A stretch of DNA of 64,000 nt from a virus. The position numbers and the translations under genes are program-made. Below the pieces are notes generated by a model that saw only the letters and a list, made by a program, of their open reading frames with translations, did not search any database and was not told where the DNA came from. Every line of letters begins with the position of its first letter. Position 1 is the first letter of the stretch. The stretch is from positions 1-64,000 of the IMG/VR virus record IMGVR_UViG_3300037010_000292; one strand, given 5' to 3'. Of this stretch, positions 24,408 to 30,973 are shown in pieces.

Positions 24408-24635
24408 ATGAGACATTCTGAGAAGGGGCTTCTTCAAGCCCTGGAGATAGCTCTCCGTGAGAGTGGCCGGGCGATGGACTGCAATGAGCTGTTCGATCTG
24501 CCTGATGTGAGGGAGCATGCGGCTACCGCAAACCGCGTCTCTGACTACCTTGGGCTAATGTGGCGCAGGGCGCTCGTCACCCGAGTTCCGTCGGCCCAAG
24601 AAGGTGGCTCACGCGCCCGGTGGGCCTACCAGTGA
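24408..24635 (+). CDS. Small helix-turn-helix-like protein
   Basis: The 75-residue product has a pattern typical of a small winged helix (ALRESGRAMDCNELFDLPDV... RVSDYLGLMWRRALVTRVP). AAGAAAG precedes the ATG. It may be a regulator; the fold is inferred from pattern only. Confidence 0.55.
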   Translation: MRHSEKGLLQALEIALRESGRAMDCNELFDLPDVREHAATANRVSDYLGLMWRRALVTRVPSAQEGGSRARWAYQ

Positions 24636-24653
24636 AAGAACCTGGACGTGCCG

Positions 24654-24779
24654 ATGGTTGGTGTGGAATACGCACCCAGGCTGCTGGCAGACCGCCCTGG
24701 TGTGGTCATCACGGAAGAAGGCAAGACGATCCACATCACCATGCCCCACCTCCAGATCACGATTCGACAGACTCCGTAA
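24654..24779 (+). CDS. Very small hypothetical protein
   Basis: A 41-codon frame from ATG 24,654 (in-frame GTG at 24,648 also possible) to TAA 24,777-24,779 fills the gap between two better genes. It is rich in Ile and Thr and beta-like. The ribosome site is weak. Included because the gap otherwise has no gene. Confidence 0.4.
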   Translation: MVGVEYAPRLLADRPGVVITEEGKTIHITMPHLQITIRQTP

Positions 24780-24817
24780 CCTCACGCGCTTTGGCGCTGA
24801 CCTGAAATCTAAACTCT

Positions 24818-25051
24818 ATGTCCGATCTAACACCGAGCGAAAAGGCCGAGGCCGCACGACAGGGCTGGGGCCTCTACGAGGTCTATGACCTGACCAAGAA
24901 GGTTTGGCGTATGAACATCATGCCCATCGAGATCAAAGGCCAGGTGTCGCAGGCACTCAACGCCGTTGTGGCCCAGGCCCAATTCAGAGACCCCTTGAGC
25001 ACCAAGGCGCTGCGCGTCATGGGTGCTTACAACGCAGGAAAAAAGAAATGA
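24818..25051 (+). CDS. Conserved small phage protein
   Basis: The 77-residue product opens with MSDLTPSEKAEAARQGWGLYEVYD, a pattern I recognise from many phage genomes without known function. The start has no ribosome site; instead ATCTAAACTCTATG, a partial copy of the recurring motif, runs into the start codon. If the motif is a promoter, the transcript would be leaderless. Confidence 0.7.
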   Translation: MSDLTPSEKAEAARQGWGLYEVYDLTKKVWRMNIMPIEIKGQVSQALNAVVAQAQFRDPLSTKALRVMGAYNAGKKK

Positions 25052-25117
25052 AGCGAGTAGACCTAACTGGTGGGGTGGCCGCTCGAAAATCACTAACTAC
25101 CCCGAAAAGGAATAAAC

Positions 25118-25993
25118 ATGTTTCGTCCGATGCTCGCAACTAACGCTGACCTTGACATGCTGGACTGGAGTGCTGGGTATTTCGCGTCAATCAAGCTCGA
25201 CGGTATCCGCGCCATCGTGCGCAAAGGCCAGCTCCTGAGCCGTTCGCTCAAGCCTATCCCGAACATGCACATCAGCGCGGTGCTCAGCAAGGCCTCGTTT
25301 GAGGGTCTGGACGGCGAGCTGATCGTCGGACCGACCAACAGCCCCACTTGCTACCGTGACACGGTTAGTGGTGTCATGACCGAGAATAAGAAGGACGTGG
25401 ACTGGAACTTCTACGTGTTCGACAAGGTCGAAGACCGCCCCTTCTACGACCGCTACAAGCGCATGCTGCGCACGGTCAGTGGCGCGGGTGTTCGTCTGAT
25501 GGCATTGGAGCAAGTGGCCGTCCACGACATCGAATCTCTGAATAAGTTCGAAGCCAATGCGTTAGAGGCTGGCCATGAGGGCGTGATCCTGCGCCACCCT
25601 GACTCGCCCTACAAGTTCGGCCGCAGCACCGCCAAGGAGGGCTTCCTTCTGAAGGTGAAGCGCATGCTCACCGACGAATGCGTCGTTCTCGGCGTCGTCG
25701 AAGAGATGCACAACGGCAACGAAGCTACCACCAACGAGCTGGGCCGCACCAAACGTAGCAGCCACAAAGAAAACAAAGTCGGTAAGGGACGCATGGGCGC
25801 TCTTCACGTACGCGACATAAACAGTGGGGTCGAGTTTCATATTGGGACCGGATTTACTGAAGCCGACCGGATACAGATGTGGATAAACCCTCCAATCGGT
25901 GCGCTGGTCTCGTACAACCACTTCCCCATCGGGCGCAAGGACCTACCTCGCCACCCTTCGTTTAAAGGTCTAAGGTCTAAATTAGATTTATAA
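25118..25993 (+). CDS. ATP-dependent DNA ligase
   Basis: The 291-residue protein has the nucleotidyltransferase motif SIKLDGIR with adenylated Lys26, a following DGEL motif, GVILRHPDSPYK and a LKVK motif, then a short OB-like domain. The length fits small phage ligases. It seals nicks during phage replication and repair. AAAGGA precedes the start. The last codons and stop lie inside the regulatory motif at 25,971-25,995. Confidence 0.92.
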   Translation: MFRPMLATNADLDMLDWSAGYFASIKLDGIRAIVRKGQLLSRSLKPIPNMHISAVLSKASFEGLDGELIVGPTNSPTCYRDTVSGVMTENKKDVDWNFYVFDKVEDRPFYDRYKRMLRTVSGAGVRLMALEQVAVHDIESLNKFEANALEAGHEGVILRHPDSPYKFGRSTAKEGFLLKVKRMLTDECVVLGVVEEMHNGNEATTNELGRTKRSSHKENKVGKGRMGALHVRDINSGVEFHIGTGFTEADRIQMWINPPIGALVSYNHFPIGRKDLPRHPSFKGLRSKLDL

Positions 25994-25995
25994 TA
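25971..25995 (+). promoter_or_regulatory. Recurring TCTAA-type motif with TATAAT
   Basis: TCTAAATTAGATTTATAAT combines the motif core with a perfect -10 hexamer TATAAT at 25,989-25,994. It overlaps the ligase stop and lies 29 bases before the HNH start at 26,024. Confidence 0.7.
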
Positions 25996-26023
25996 GATCC
26001 GATTCTTTTATTACGAGGTGTAT

Positions 26024-26629
26024 ATGGCTAAAGACGAGCTGGGTAACGCCTATGGGAAGCTAACTGTCATGGCACCTGCATTGCCTGAGGGTGGCAAAGC
26101 TGCCTGGGTATGCAAGTGCAAGTGCGGCGGGCTTAAAGTGGTAACTGGTGACGCGCTGCGTCAAGGGCGGACGACTTCCTGCGGGTGCATATGGCGCATA
26201 GGTTCTCCCGCCCACGGACATGCGTCACACATGAAGGGTGTAAGCCGGACATACAGGACCTGGCAGGAAATGCGCGCACGCTGCTCCAACCCTAACCACA
26301 TTTCATACCCCAACTACGGTGGACGCGGTATTGCTGTGGCACCTGAGTGGGACTCATTCGAAGCGTTCTTTCGCGATATGGGCGAGCGTCCTGTGGGCAT
26401 GTCTATTGACCGCGTCGACGGAAACTTAGGGTACTCAAAAGCCAATTGCGTATGGTCCTCGTGTGCAGTGCAGAACAACAGGTGCAACGTCAGGCTTATT
26501 GCATACCGAGGAAAAAAGCAGTCTTTGGCGCAGTGGTGCCGAGAACTCAAAATTCCATACCAGCGAACTTATCACCGAATGAATGTGCAAAAGCTTTCGT
26601 TTGAATTAGCCGTCAAATCTAAAATCTAA
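26024..26629 (+). CDS. HNH endonuclease with zinc-type Cys cluster
   Basis: From ATG 26,024 (ACGAGGTG upstream) the product has 201 residues. It shows a Cys cluster (CKCKCG at 30-35, SCGC at 52-55), then RCSNPNHISYPNYGGRGIAV and IDRVDGNLGYSKANCVW, the same HNH family as the frame inside the intein. A C-terminal helix-turn-helix-like segment (SLAQWCRELKIPYQRTY) may bind DNA. It sits between ligase and an unrelated gene, behind its own motif copy, as expected of a free-standing homing gene. Confidence 0.9.
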   Translation: MAKDELGNAYGKLTVMAPALPEGGKAAWVCKCKCGGLKVVTGDALRQGRTTSCGCIWRIGSPAHGHASHMKGVSRTYRTWQEMRARCSNPNHISYPNYGGRGIAVAPEWDSFEAFFRDMGERPVGMSIDRVDGNLGYSKANCVWSSCAVQNNRCNVRLIAYRGKKQSLAQWCRELKIPYQRTYHRMNVQKLSFELAVKSKI

Positions 26630-26640
26630 ATAAGACTACG
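26617..26640 (+). promoter_or_regulatory. Recurring TCTAA-type motif (variant)
   Basis: ATCTAAAATCTAAATAAGAC repeats TCTAA twice at a 7-9 base spacing and resembles the copy at 46,966-46,989. It overlaps the HNH stop and ends just before ATG 26,643. Confidence 0.55.
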
Positions 26641-26642
26641 CA

Positions 26643-27071
26643 ATGAAAGCCATCCACCGTCGCGCGTTACTGGCCATCAAAGCCCTCGGAGATGACGTGA
26701 AGGTGGAGGTGCTGCGCCAGCGCACGCACACCGTGCTGTCGGTCAGCCGAGATGGTGTACCGCCGCGCCACATAGCGCTATCGGTATCACCCAAGGACAT
26801 GGACCACGCGCTTCTGGGCGTGGTCCGCGACGCCCGTAGGGCACTTAACCAAGGAGTGAAAAACGTGAGACTGTACAAAATCAAGGCATCCGGTAGCCTT
26901 GCCGATAAGGTAACCAAGACCCTCTGGGTCGGCAGCAAAGCTGAGGGCGTGAAGGCCCGCGCTGCGCTCTATGAAGAGGGCTTCGCGCGCAAGGAAGTCG
27001 TTGAGACTGAAGTGGACGTGCCCACAGACAAGGTCGGTCTGATCCTGTGGCTCAACGAGAACGCAGCATGA
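26643..27071 (+). CDS. Fusion of two small phage protein families
   Basis: Residues 1-70 resemble one small phage protein (HTVLSVSRDGVPPRHIALSVSPKDMDHALL) and residues 75-142 another that is often separate (RLYKIKASGS... EVDVPTDKVGLILWLNEN). At the join, AAGGAG (26,851-26,856) precedes an in-frame GTG at 26,865, so the second part may also be made alone. The stop overlaps the dUTPase start by four bases. No function known for either part. Confidence 0.65.
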   Translation: MKAIHRRALLAIKALGDDVKVEVLRQRTHTVLSVSRDGVPPRHIALSVSPKDMDHALLGVVRDARRALNQGVKNVRLYKIKASGSLADKVTKTLWVGSKAEGVKARAALYEEGFARKEVVETEVDVPTDKVGLILWLNENAA

Positions 27072-27730
27072 TCCGTCAACAAATATCGGACATGCTCCGA
27101 CTACAAGACAAGCTGAACCAGGTGGTGAACCCTGACTGGATGGCCGCTGGCTACTCCTGGTATCGCGCCATCTACATGGAAGCCGCCGAGATGCTGGACG
27201 GCTTAGGCTGGAAATGGTGGAAGGCTGACGGCCACTACACCCGAGGGCAGATGCAACTGGAACTGGTGGACATCTGGCACTTCGCCATGAGCCACATCCT
27301 GGCGCTGCACGAAGGCGACTTCGAGGCTGCGGCCACCGAGATCGCTGCCTACTTCACCAAGCTGGAAGAAGACCCGGACGCGTTCGGCGAGATCACAGGT
27401 GTGGAGACCCGCAAGCTGATTGATCTGCTGGCTGGCAGTGCGGCGATTCAGCGCCAGCTCAACGGCCCGGCGTTCGCCCAGCTCATGGTCCGCTTCGACC
27501 TGACCTGGGACCGGCTGTACGAAATCTACCTCGGCAAGAACGTGCTGAACCTGTTCCGCCAGGCCAATGGCTACAAGGAAGGCACGTACCGCAAGATGTG
27601 GAACGGCGAGGAAGACAACGTCGTGTTGGAGCGTTACATGAAGCTGTTCCCCGAACACGGCCCGGAACAGCTGCTGAGTGTGCTCGGCGCTGAGTACGCA
27701 CTGACCGCACCGAAGGTTGCGCTACAGTGA
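27068..27730 (+). CDS. Dimeric dUTPase (MazG-like all-alpha)
   Basis: The 220-residue helical protein carries the metal-binding patterns of dimeric dUTPase/dCTPase enzymes: EAAE (38-41) with WKWWK after it, and ELVD (65-68) in the next helix. These enzymes hydrolyse dUTP to dUMP, protecting phage DNA from uracil and supplying dTMP precursor. ATG 27,068 overlaps the previous stop; a longer frame upstream is not needed. Confidence 0.85.
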   Translation: MIRQQISDMLRLQDKLNQVVNPDWMAAGYSWYRAIYMEAAEMLDGLGWKWWKADGHYTRGQMQLELVDIWHFAMSHILALHEGDFEAAATEIAAYFTKLEEDPDAFGEITGVETRKLIDLLAGSAAIQRQLNGPAFAQLMVRFDLTWDRLYEIYLGKNVLNLFRQANGYKEGTYRKMWNGEEDNVVLERYMKLFPEHGPEQLLSVLGAEYALTAPKVALQ

Positions 27731-27887
27731 AGTCACTAGGCCTGCATGAAGCCGCTGCCCGCTGCGTATTCACCCGAGTACGCAGCAGCAGCGCGCCCGT
27801 GCGGGTCTGGTCCCAGGTCACCATGTCAAGGTGCCTCGTTACCGCTGCAAGGCCCTAGGCATGCGGGTTTCGGCCCGCTATGACTGA
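27727..27887 (+). pseudogene. Frameshifted excisionase/MerR-like HTH protein
   Basis: A GTG start (27,727) overlapping the dUTPase stop opens MKSLGLHEAAA, the first helix of a MerR/AlpA-type helix-turn-helix, but that frame soon turns to nonsense and stops at 27,858. Another frame, from about 27,760, continues sensibly: LRIHPSTQQQRARAGLVPGH and then a basic end to TGA 27,885-27,887. Joining the two needs one base removed or re-read near 27,757-27,762. This looks like a small DNA-binding protein broken by one base, or a sequence error. Confidence 0.65.
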
Positions 27888-27890
27888 TTT

Positions 27891-28382
27891 CTATGGCTTA
27901 GAGCCATTCACGGCTTCACGGGCCTTGTCATAGGCTGAATAACAGGCGTCGAGTCGGACTTGGAGCCTGTCTGCGCGGGCAGCTTCCCCTGCAAGAAATT
28001 CTGCATCTCCCCGGAAAAGCTGTGCCCCCGTGCATCCCGTTCCAGAGCTGGTAGGGTTGGGCACGTCTGGCCTTGTGGGGCGGTCACGCAGCCCTGCAAT
28101 AGCAGAAGCGAGAGAAGTATTGAGGGTTGTGATTTGTGCATTGGTCTGGCTCCGCTGTGCGTCTATAGTGGTCTGAAGCTGCTTGGTGGCCTTGGCTTCG
28201 TTCTCGGCGCGCAGCTTTTCTGCTGCGTCCCAGCGCTTTTGGATGTCGGCTGCTCCAATTGCGCGCTGTCCTGCGTCGTAGTGGTGTATGCCCACGGCAA
28301 GGGCTGCGATCAACCCGCCAATGGCTGCGATGTCGAAGACATACTTGAATTTGCCAAAGAAGGCGGTGATCGCGGCGATCAT
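27891..28382 (-). CDS. i-spanin (Rz-like)
   Basis: The 163-residue product from ATG 28,382 has an N-terminal membrane helix (about 15-33) and a long periplasmic coiled coil (about 45-105), the layout of inner-membrane spanins. With the o-spanin it joins inner and outer membranes and fuses them at the end of lysis. A second lysis gene is embedded in another frame, as in lambda Rz/Rz1. The start overlaps the holin-like stop by four bases. It is the last gene of the late strand. Confidence 0.85.
   Translation of the reverse strand: MIAAITAFFGKFKYVFDIAAIGGLIAALAVGIHHYDAGQRAIGAADIQKRWDAAEKLRAENEAKATKQLQTTIDAQRSQTNAQITTLNTSLASAIAGLRDRPTRPDVPNPTSSGTGCTGAQLFRGDAEFLAGEAARADRLQVRLDACYSAYDKAREAVNGSKP
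27908..28141 (-). CDS. o-spanin lipoprotein (Rz1-like)
   Basis: The 77-residue product lies entirely inside the i-spanin gene in another frame. It begins with a lipoprotein signal whose lipobox is LLQGC (Cys18), so it should be lipidated and placed in the outer membrane. The remainder is Pro- and polar-rich, as in Rz1 proteins. It ends a few codons before the i-spanin. Confidence 0.82.
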   Translation of the reverse strand: MHKSQPSILLSLLLLQGCVTAPQGQTCPTLPALERDARGHSFSGEMQNFLQGKLPAQTGSKSDSTPVIQPMTRPVKP

Positions 28383-28636
28383 GGCTTGGGCGTGTCTTTG
28401 TCCAGCTTCTGTTGCTGCTGGTTGAAGTAGCGCGCGGCCAGTTCGTGGCAGACCACGATGGAGCCGTACGCAGCCCACAGCAACTCGCTGAAGCTGCCCT
28501 TGGCATAGAAGACCGTGTAGATAAAGGCCCAGGTCATCGTGGCCTTGCCAATGTTGGACCATAGCGCGGTCTCCCGCAGCTTGCCGGTCTGGTGGTCGAC
28601 CACCAGGTCCATCACACACCATTTGCGTTCACTCAT
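28379..28636 (-). CDS. Holin-like small membrane protein
   Basis: The 85-residue protein has two hydrophobic stretches (about 32-45 and 51-66) and a Gln/Lys-rich tail. It sits directly upstream of the spanins and downstream of the endolysin, where a holin is expected. Sequence alone does not prove holin function; the protein at 30,088 is another candidate. Overlaps of four to eight bases link it to its neighbours. Confidence 0.6.
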   Translation of the reverse strand: MSERKWCVMDLVVDHQTGKLRETALWSNIGKATMTWAFIYTVFYAKGSFSELLWAAYGSIVVCHELAARYFNQQQQKLDKDTPKP

Positions 28637-28991
28637 AGTGGCTCTCCCCGCCCAGGCGCACGCCCAGGAACATCAGTGATGCCTCGGCGTCGTCCATGCC
28701 CTGAGCAATCAGGGCCTCCTTCAACACCTCGTCTGCACGCTCGCGGGTCTCCAGCGGGTGCGGCTTCGCGTAGAGCCAGTCATGCAGCGTTGCTGCGGCC
28801 TGGCCCTTGTCGCCCAGCACGTCGAAGATGATCGGGATGCGTGGCACACTAGCGAAGTCCGTGACGAATCCTGCGGGCACCGTCAGGACGCCAGCGAAGA
28901 TCGAGTGGAAGGACAGCGGCTGTGTCAGCCGCCACGTACCTTGGTCAGGGTTAACCTGTTCCACGGCCAAGGTGCTCAAAAATTTACCCAT
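28629..28991 (-). CDS. DUF1353 family protein
   Basis: The 120-residue protein matches DUF1353: FVTDFASVPRI in the centre and TLHDWLY after it, a pattern with His and Asp that suggests a metal-dependent hydrolase-like fold. I choose ATG 28,991 because GGGGAG lies about eight bases upstream; ATG 29,006 lies in front of that site. DUF1353 genes are common in phage lysis or late regions. Function unproven. Confidence 0.8.
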   Translation of the reverse strand: MGKFLSTLAVEQVNPDQGTWRLTQPLSFHSIFAGVLTVPAGFVTDFASVPRIPIIFDVLGDKGQAAATLHDWLYAKPHPLETRERADEVLKEALIAQGMDDAEASLMFLGVRLGGESHYE

Positions 28992-29203
28992 TACAGTTCT
29001 CCCCATCCTGTGTCGATGTCGTTGATACCGATGAGGGCCTGGAACATGATCATCGTGACCTTGCCCGCCCCCTGTGCTTCCTTCACCATCCCTTTCGAGA
29101 TGTAGTGCTCTACCTTGTCCTTTGATAAGGCCAAACCGATACGTGCTTCCGGCAGAAGCAACGGGTGGTGAATGTCCACATCGCTGATGCGAATAGGTTC
29201 CAT
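28991..29203 (-). CDS. Small hypothetical protein
   Basis: ATG 29,203 follows the previous stop by one base and gives 70 residues; ATG 29,239 would add 12 residues and overlap the previous gene. The product is helical and has ALSKDKVEHYISKG and GKVTMIMFQALIGI segments. The longer upstream frame is a shadow. No family recognised. Confidence 0.55.
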   Translation of the reverse strand: MEPIRISDVDIHHPLLLPEARIGLALSKDKVEHYISKGMVKEAQGAGKVTMIMFQALIGINDIDTGWGEL

Positions 29204-29204
29204 G

Positions 29205-29477
29205 TCAAGGACAGCCTTTGCTAAGGGCGTGGCCTTCATAGACCCGTCGTTCGAAGTGGTCCTTGGTAAAGGGTCCCTTGGCTGATTTAATTGCGTCGGG
29301 AAGCCACTGCATATTGAAGACGGCGGATCGGGCAGTGGCTCCATCAGTCGCTCGTACAACTTGTCCTGCATAGCGGTAGTCCTTGAGTGGGTCGAGTGTT
29401 TGTGCGTGGCTCTTGTTGCTGAACGCGATGAACGCCCAGATAAAGGCCAGTGCAATCAGGTATGTCTTCAGTCTCAT
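29205..29477 (-). CDS. Small exported protein
   Basis: The 90-residue product has a clear signal peptide: positive start, hydrophobic core (about 6-19) and a probable cleavage after SHA at about 25. The mature part is about 65 residues and unrecognised. It overlaps the endolysin stop by four bases. Being in the lysis cassette, it may act in the periplasm during lysis. Confidence 0.65.
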   Translation of the reverse strand: MRLKTYLIALAFIWAFIAFSNKSHAQTLDPLKDYRYAGQVVRATDGATARSAVFNMQWLPDAIKSAKGPFTKDHFERRVYEGHALSKGCP

Positions 29478-30091
29478 GCCAGTGCCTCCCGTGCTTCGTT
29501 GGTGATCTGCTCACGATCAGCCAGGCCTATGAGCCCGCCGTTCACGCGCTTAGTGACCTTCTCGGGGTCGCCCAAGATGTCATCCGGTATCGAGGCCTCC
29601 CACCACAGGACACATGCCTCCAGTGCGAAGCGCGGCTGCTCCAGCAGCTCAGGCATGTTCACCAGGTCCTGACCCATCAGGTCGCCCACGTGGGCGTAGT
29701 TGTCATGGCCGGTGATTTGGATAGGCGAACGGCCACGGTATTTCCAACCGTCGCCAGCGTTCACGTTGCCCATGCGCCCGCCGTAGATCATGTTGGCTAG
29801 CAGCTCGGGCTTGTGCTCAAACTGCTTGGCCATCTCCAGCGTGGGGAAGCGGTGAGGCCATACGACCATCAGACGCTCTGCGCTGTAGTTCAGGTTCTCG
29901 CTCAGGTGTGTCAGGTGTGCGCTCTCATGCAGCACCTGACCCAAGAAGTCGTCGAGTTCGGTGTCACCCTGGCTGAGGTCATAGTGGCTGAACACGTCGG
30001 CGAACACCGGCGCCCATAGGGCGGTAGTCGGCTCGGTCACACCACACTTGGTGAGGATGTCGGCCCATTCATCTGCGGTACGTTGTGTCAT
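29474..30091 (-). CDS. GH19 endolysin (chitinase-like lysozyme)
   Basis: The 205-residue protein matches glycoside hydrolase family 19 endolysins: HESAHLTHLSENLNYSAERL (about 55-74) holds catalytic Glu56 and the second acid, followed by YRGRSPIQITGHDNY (about 118-132). It cleaves peptidoglycan. There is no signal peptide, so release should depend on a holin. It overlaps neighbours by four bases on each side. Confidence 0.92.
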   Translation of the reverse strand: MTQRTADEWADILTKCGVTEPTTALWAPVFADVFSHYDLSQGDTELDDFLGQVLHESAHLTHLSENLNYSAERLMVVWPHRFPTLEMAKQFEHKPELLANMIYGGRMGNVNAGDGWKYRGRSPIQITGHDNYAHVGDLMGQDLVNMPELLEQPRFALEACVLWWEASIPDDILGDPEKVTKRVNGGLIGLADREQITNEAREALA

Positions 30092-30474
30092 GGCTTAGGT
30101 CCCAGTAAGAATGCTTTCCAAGCTGCTCCTGCGATGAATGTCAGGACGCCTACGACTCCCCACTTGACGACGCTGCCCTTCAGCTCTGCCCAGAACTTGG
30201 CGCGCTCCTCAGCGGCTTTGATGCTGGCTTCGTGGTAGCGGCGGTGCCCATCAGGGTCGCCTTCAGGGAAGCTGTCCTTCATGAGGGTGGCAATTGCTGT
30301 AGCCAGCTCAATCGTCTGGTCGCCCAGACCTTTAGAGAGTTTTGCGTCCAGTGCGATCTGGTTGGCGTGAATTTGTTTCACCAGTTCAATTACTGGTGAT
30401 AGCGGGTCGTTGACCCGACGGTTTTGCAACACCACTGGTGGCTGCGGTATCTGTGAGTTTTGAAAATCGTCCAT
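30088..30474 (-). CDS. C-terminally anchored membrane protein, possible holin
   Basis: The 128-residue product has a Pro-rich start, a helical middle and one membrane helix near the C-terminus (about 107-123). It is the first gene of the lysis cassette, directly after a copy of the recurring motif (30,482-30,507). It could be a holin or lysis regulator; no family evidence. Confidence 0.6.
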   Translation of the reverse strand: MDDFQNSQIPQPPVVLQNRRVNDPLSPVIELVKQIHANQIALDAKLSKGLGDQTIELATAIATLMKDSFPEGDPDGHRRYHEASIKAAEERAKFWAELKGSVVKWGVVGVLTFIAGAAWKAFLLGPKP

Positions 30475-30481
30475 GGTCGTA

Positions 30482-30507
30482 TTCGATCTGCTTTAGAGTT
30501 TAGATTA
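30482..30507 (-). promoter_or_regulatory. Recurring TCTAA-type motif before lysis operon
   Basis: Read on the - strand: ATCTAAACTCTAAAGCAGAT followed by CGAAT. It holds both the upstream TCTAA half and the core, and shares CTCTAAAGCAGATCG with the site at 22,571. It ends eight bases before the first lysis gene. Confidence 0.7.
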
Positions 30508-30543
30508 TGCCGGTAGCTTATTTGCTGACCTATCTGGCGTTCA

Positions 30544-30568
30544 GGCCCACTTTTTAATAAACTGGGCC
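30544..30568. other. Inverted repeat in lysis leader
   Basis: GGCCCA (30,544-30,549) and TGGGCC (30,563-30,568) flank a loop that includes TTTTTAA. It lies between the opposed genes at 30,474 and 30,600 and might act as a terminator or operator on either strand. Confidence 0.35.
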
Positions 30569-30599
30569 GCGTAAAGCCCCAAACTATTTAGGTTCACCT

Positions 30600-30844
30600 A
30601 TGGAAACCATGCGTCGATCACACTCACGGCCATCGGCTCCCTCACTGCTGCATTCAGCCTCTACTCATCCACACCGAGCGCAAAACTCGGCATCCTGTGG
30701 GCCAGCTTCGTCGCGTTCATCTGCGGCACACAATGGTCGTTGCATCACGAACATGAAGCGGCGCTCATTGCCATGTACGGCGCGATTGCTTGGGTCATCA
30801 CTCTCACTGCAGCCTGGATCGTTTCCGGCCTGCGCAAAACGTAA
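30600..30844 (+). pseudogene. Frameshifted small membrane protein
   Basis: On the + strand, opposite to the late genes, the frame ending at TAA 30,842-30,844 encodes a hydrophobic protein with at least two membrane segments (ITLTAIGSLTAAFSLYS; LGILWASFVAFICG; IAMYGAIAWVITLTAAWIV). It has no start codon of its own. An ATG at 30,600 leads in after two codons only if one base is added in the AAA run at 30,604-30,606. So it looks like a real gene with a one-base deletion or a homopolymer error. Confidence 0.6.
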
Positions 30845-30853
30845 GCTCTCCCT

Positions 30854-30953
30854 CTATATACTTATATACTTATACTTATAAAATTAAATTATCAATTACA
30901 GAAAATTAAATTAGTATTAAGTAGAAGAAATTATTCCTATATAGAGATAGAGC
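30854..30953 (-). repeat. AT-rich element, copy 2
   Basis: Read on the - strand it repeats the element at 573-672: GCTCTATCTCTATATAGG (30,953-30,936), TCTACTTAATACTA (30,925-30,912), TAATTGATAA (30,898-30,889), ATAAGTATAAG (30,879-30,869), GTATATAG (30,861-30,854). It lies just after the stop of the 2,321-residue gene and before the stop side of the + strand membrane gene. No gene is visible in it. Confidence 0.75.
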
Positions 30954-30973
30954 GGGCTTTCGTAACCTAAGAC

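Noticed and set aside
25048-25143. 31-codon frame before the ligase
   Set aside because: It overlaps the ligase start in another frame and has no ribosome site.
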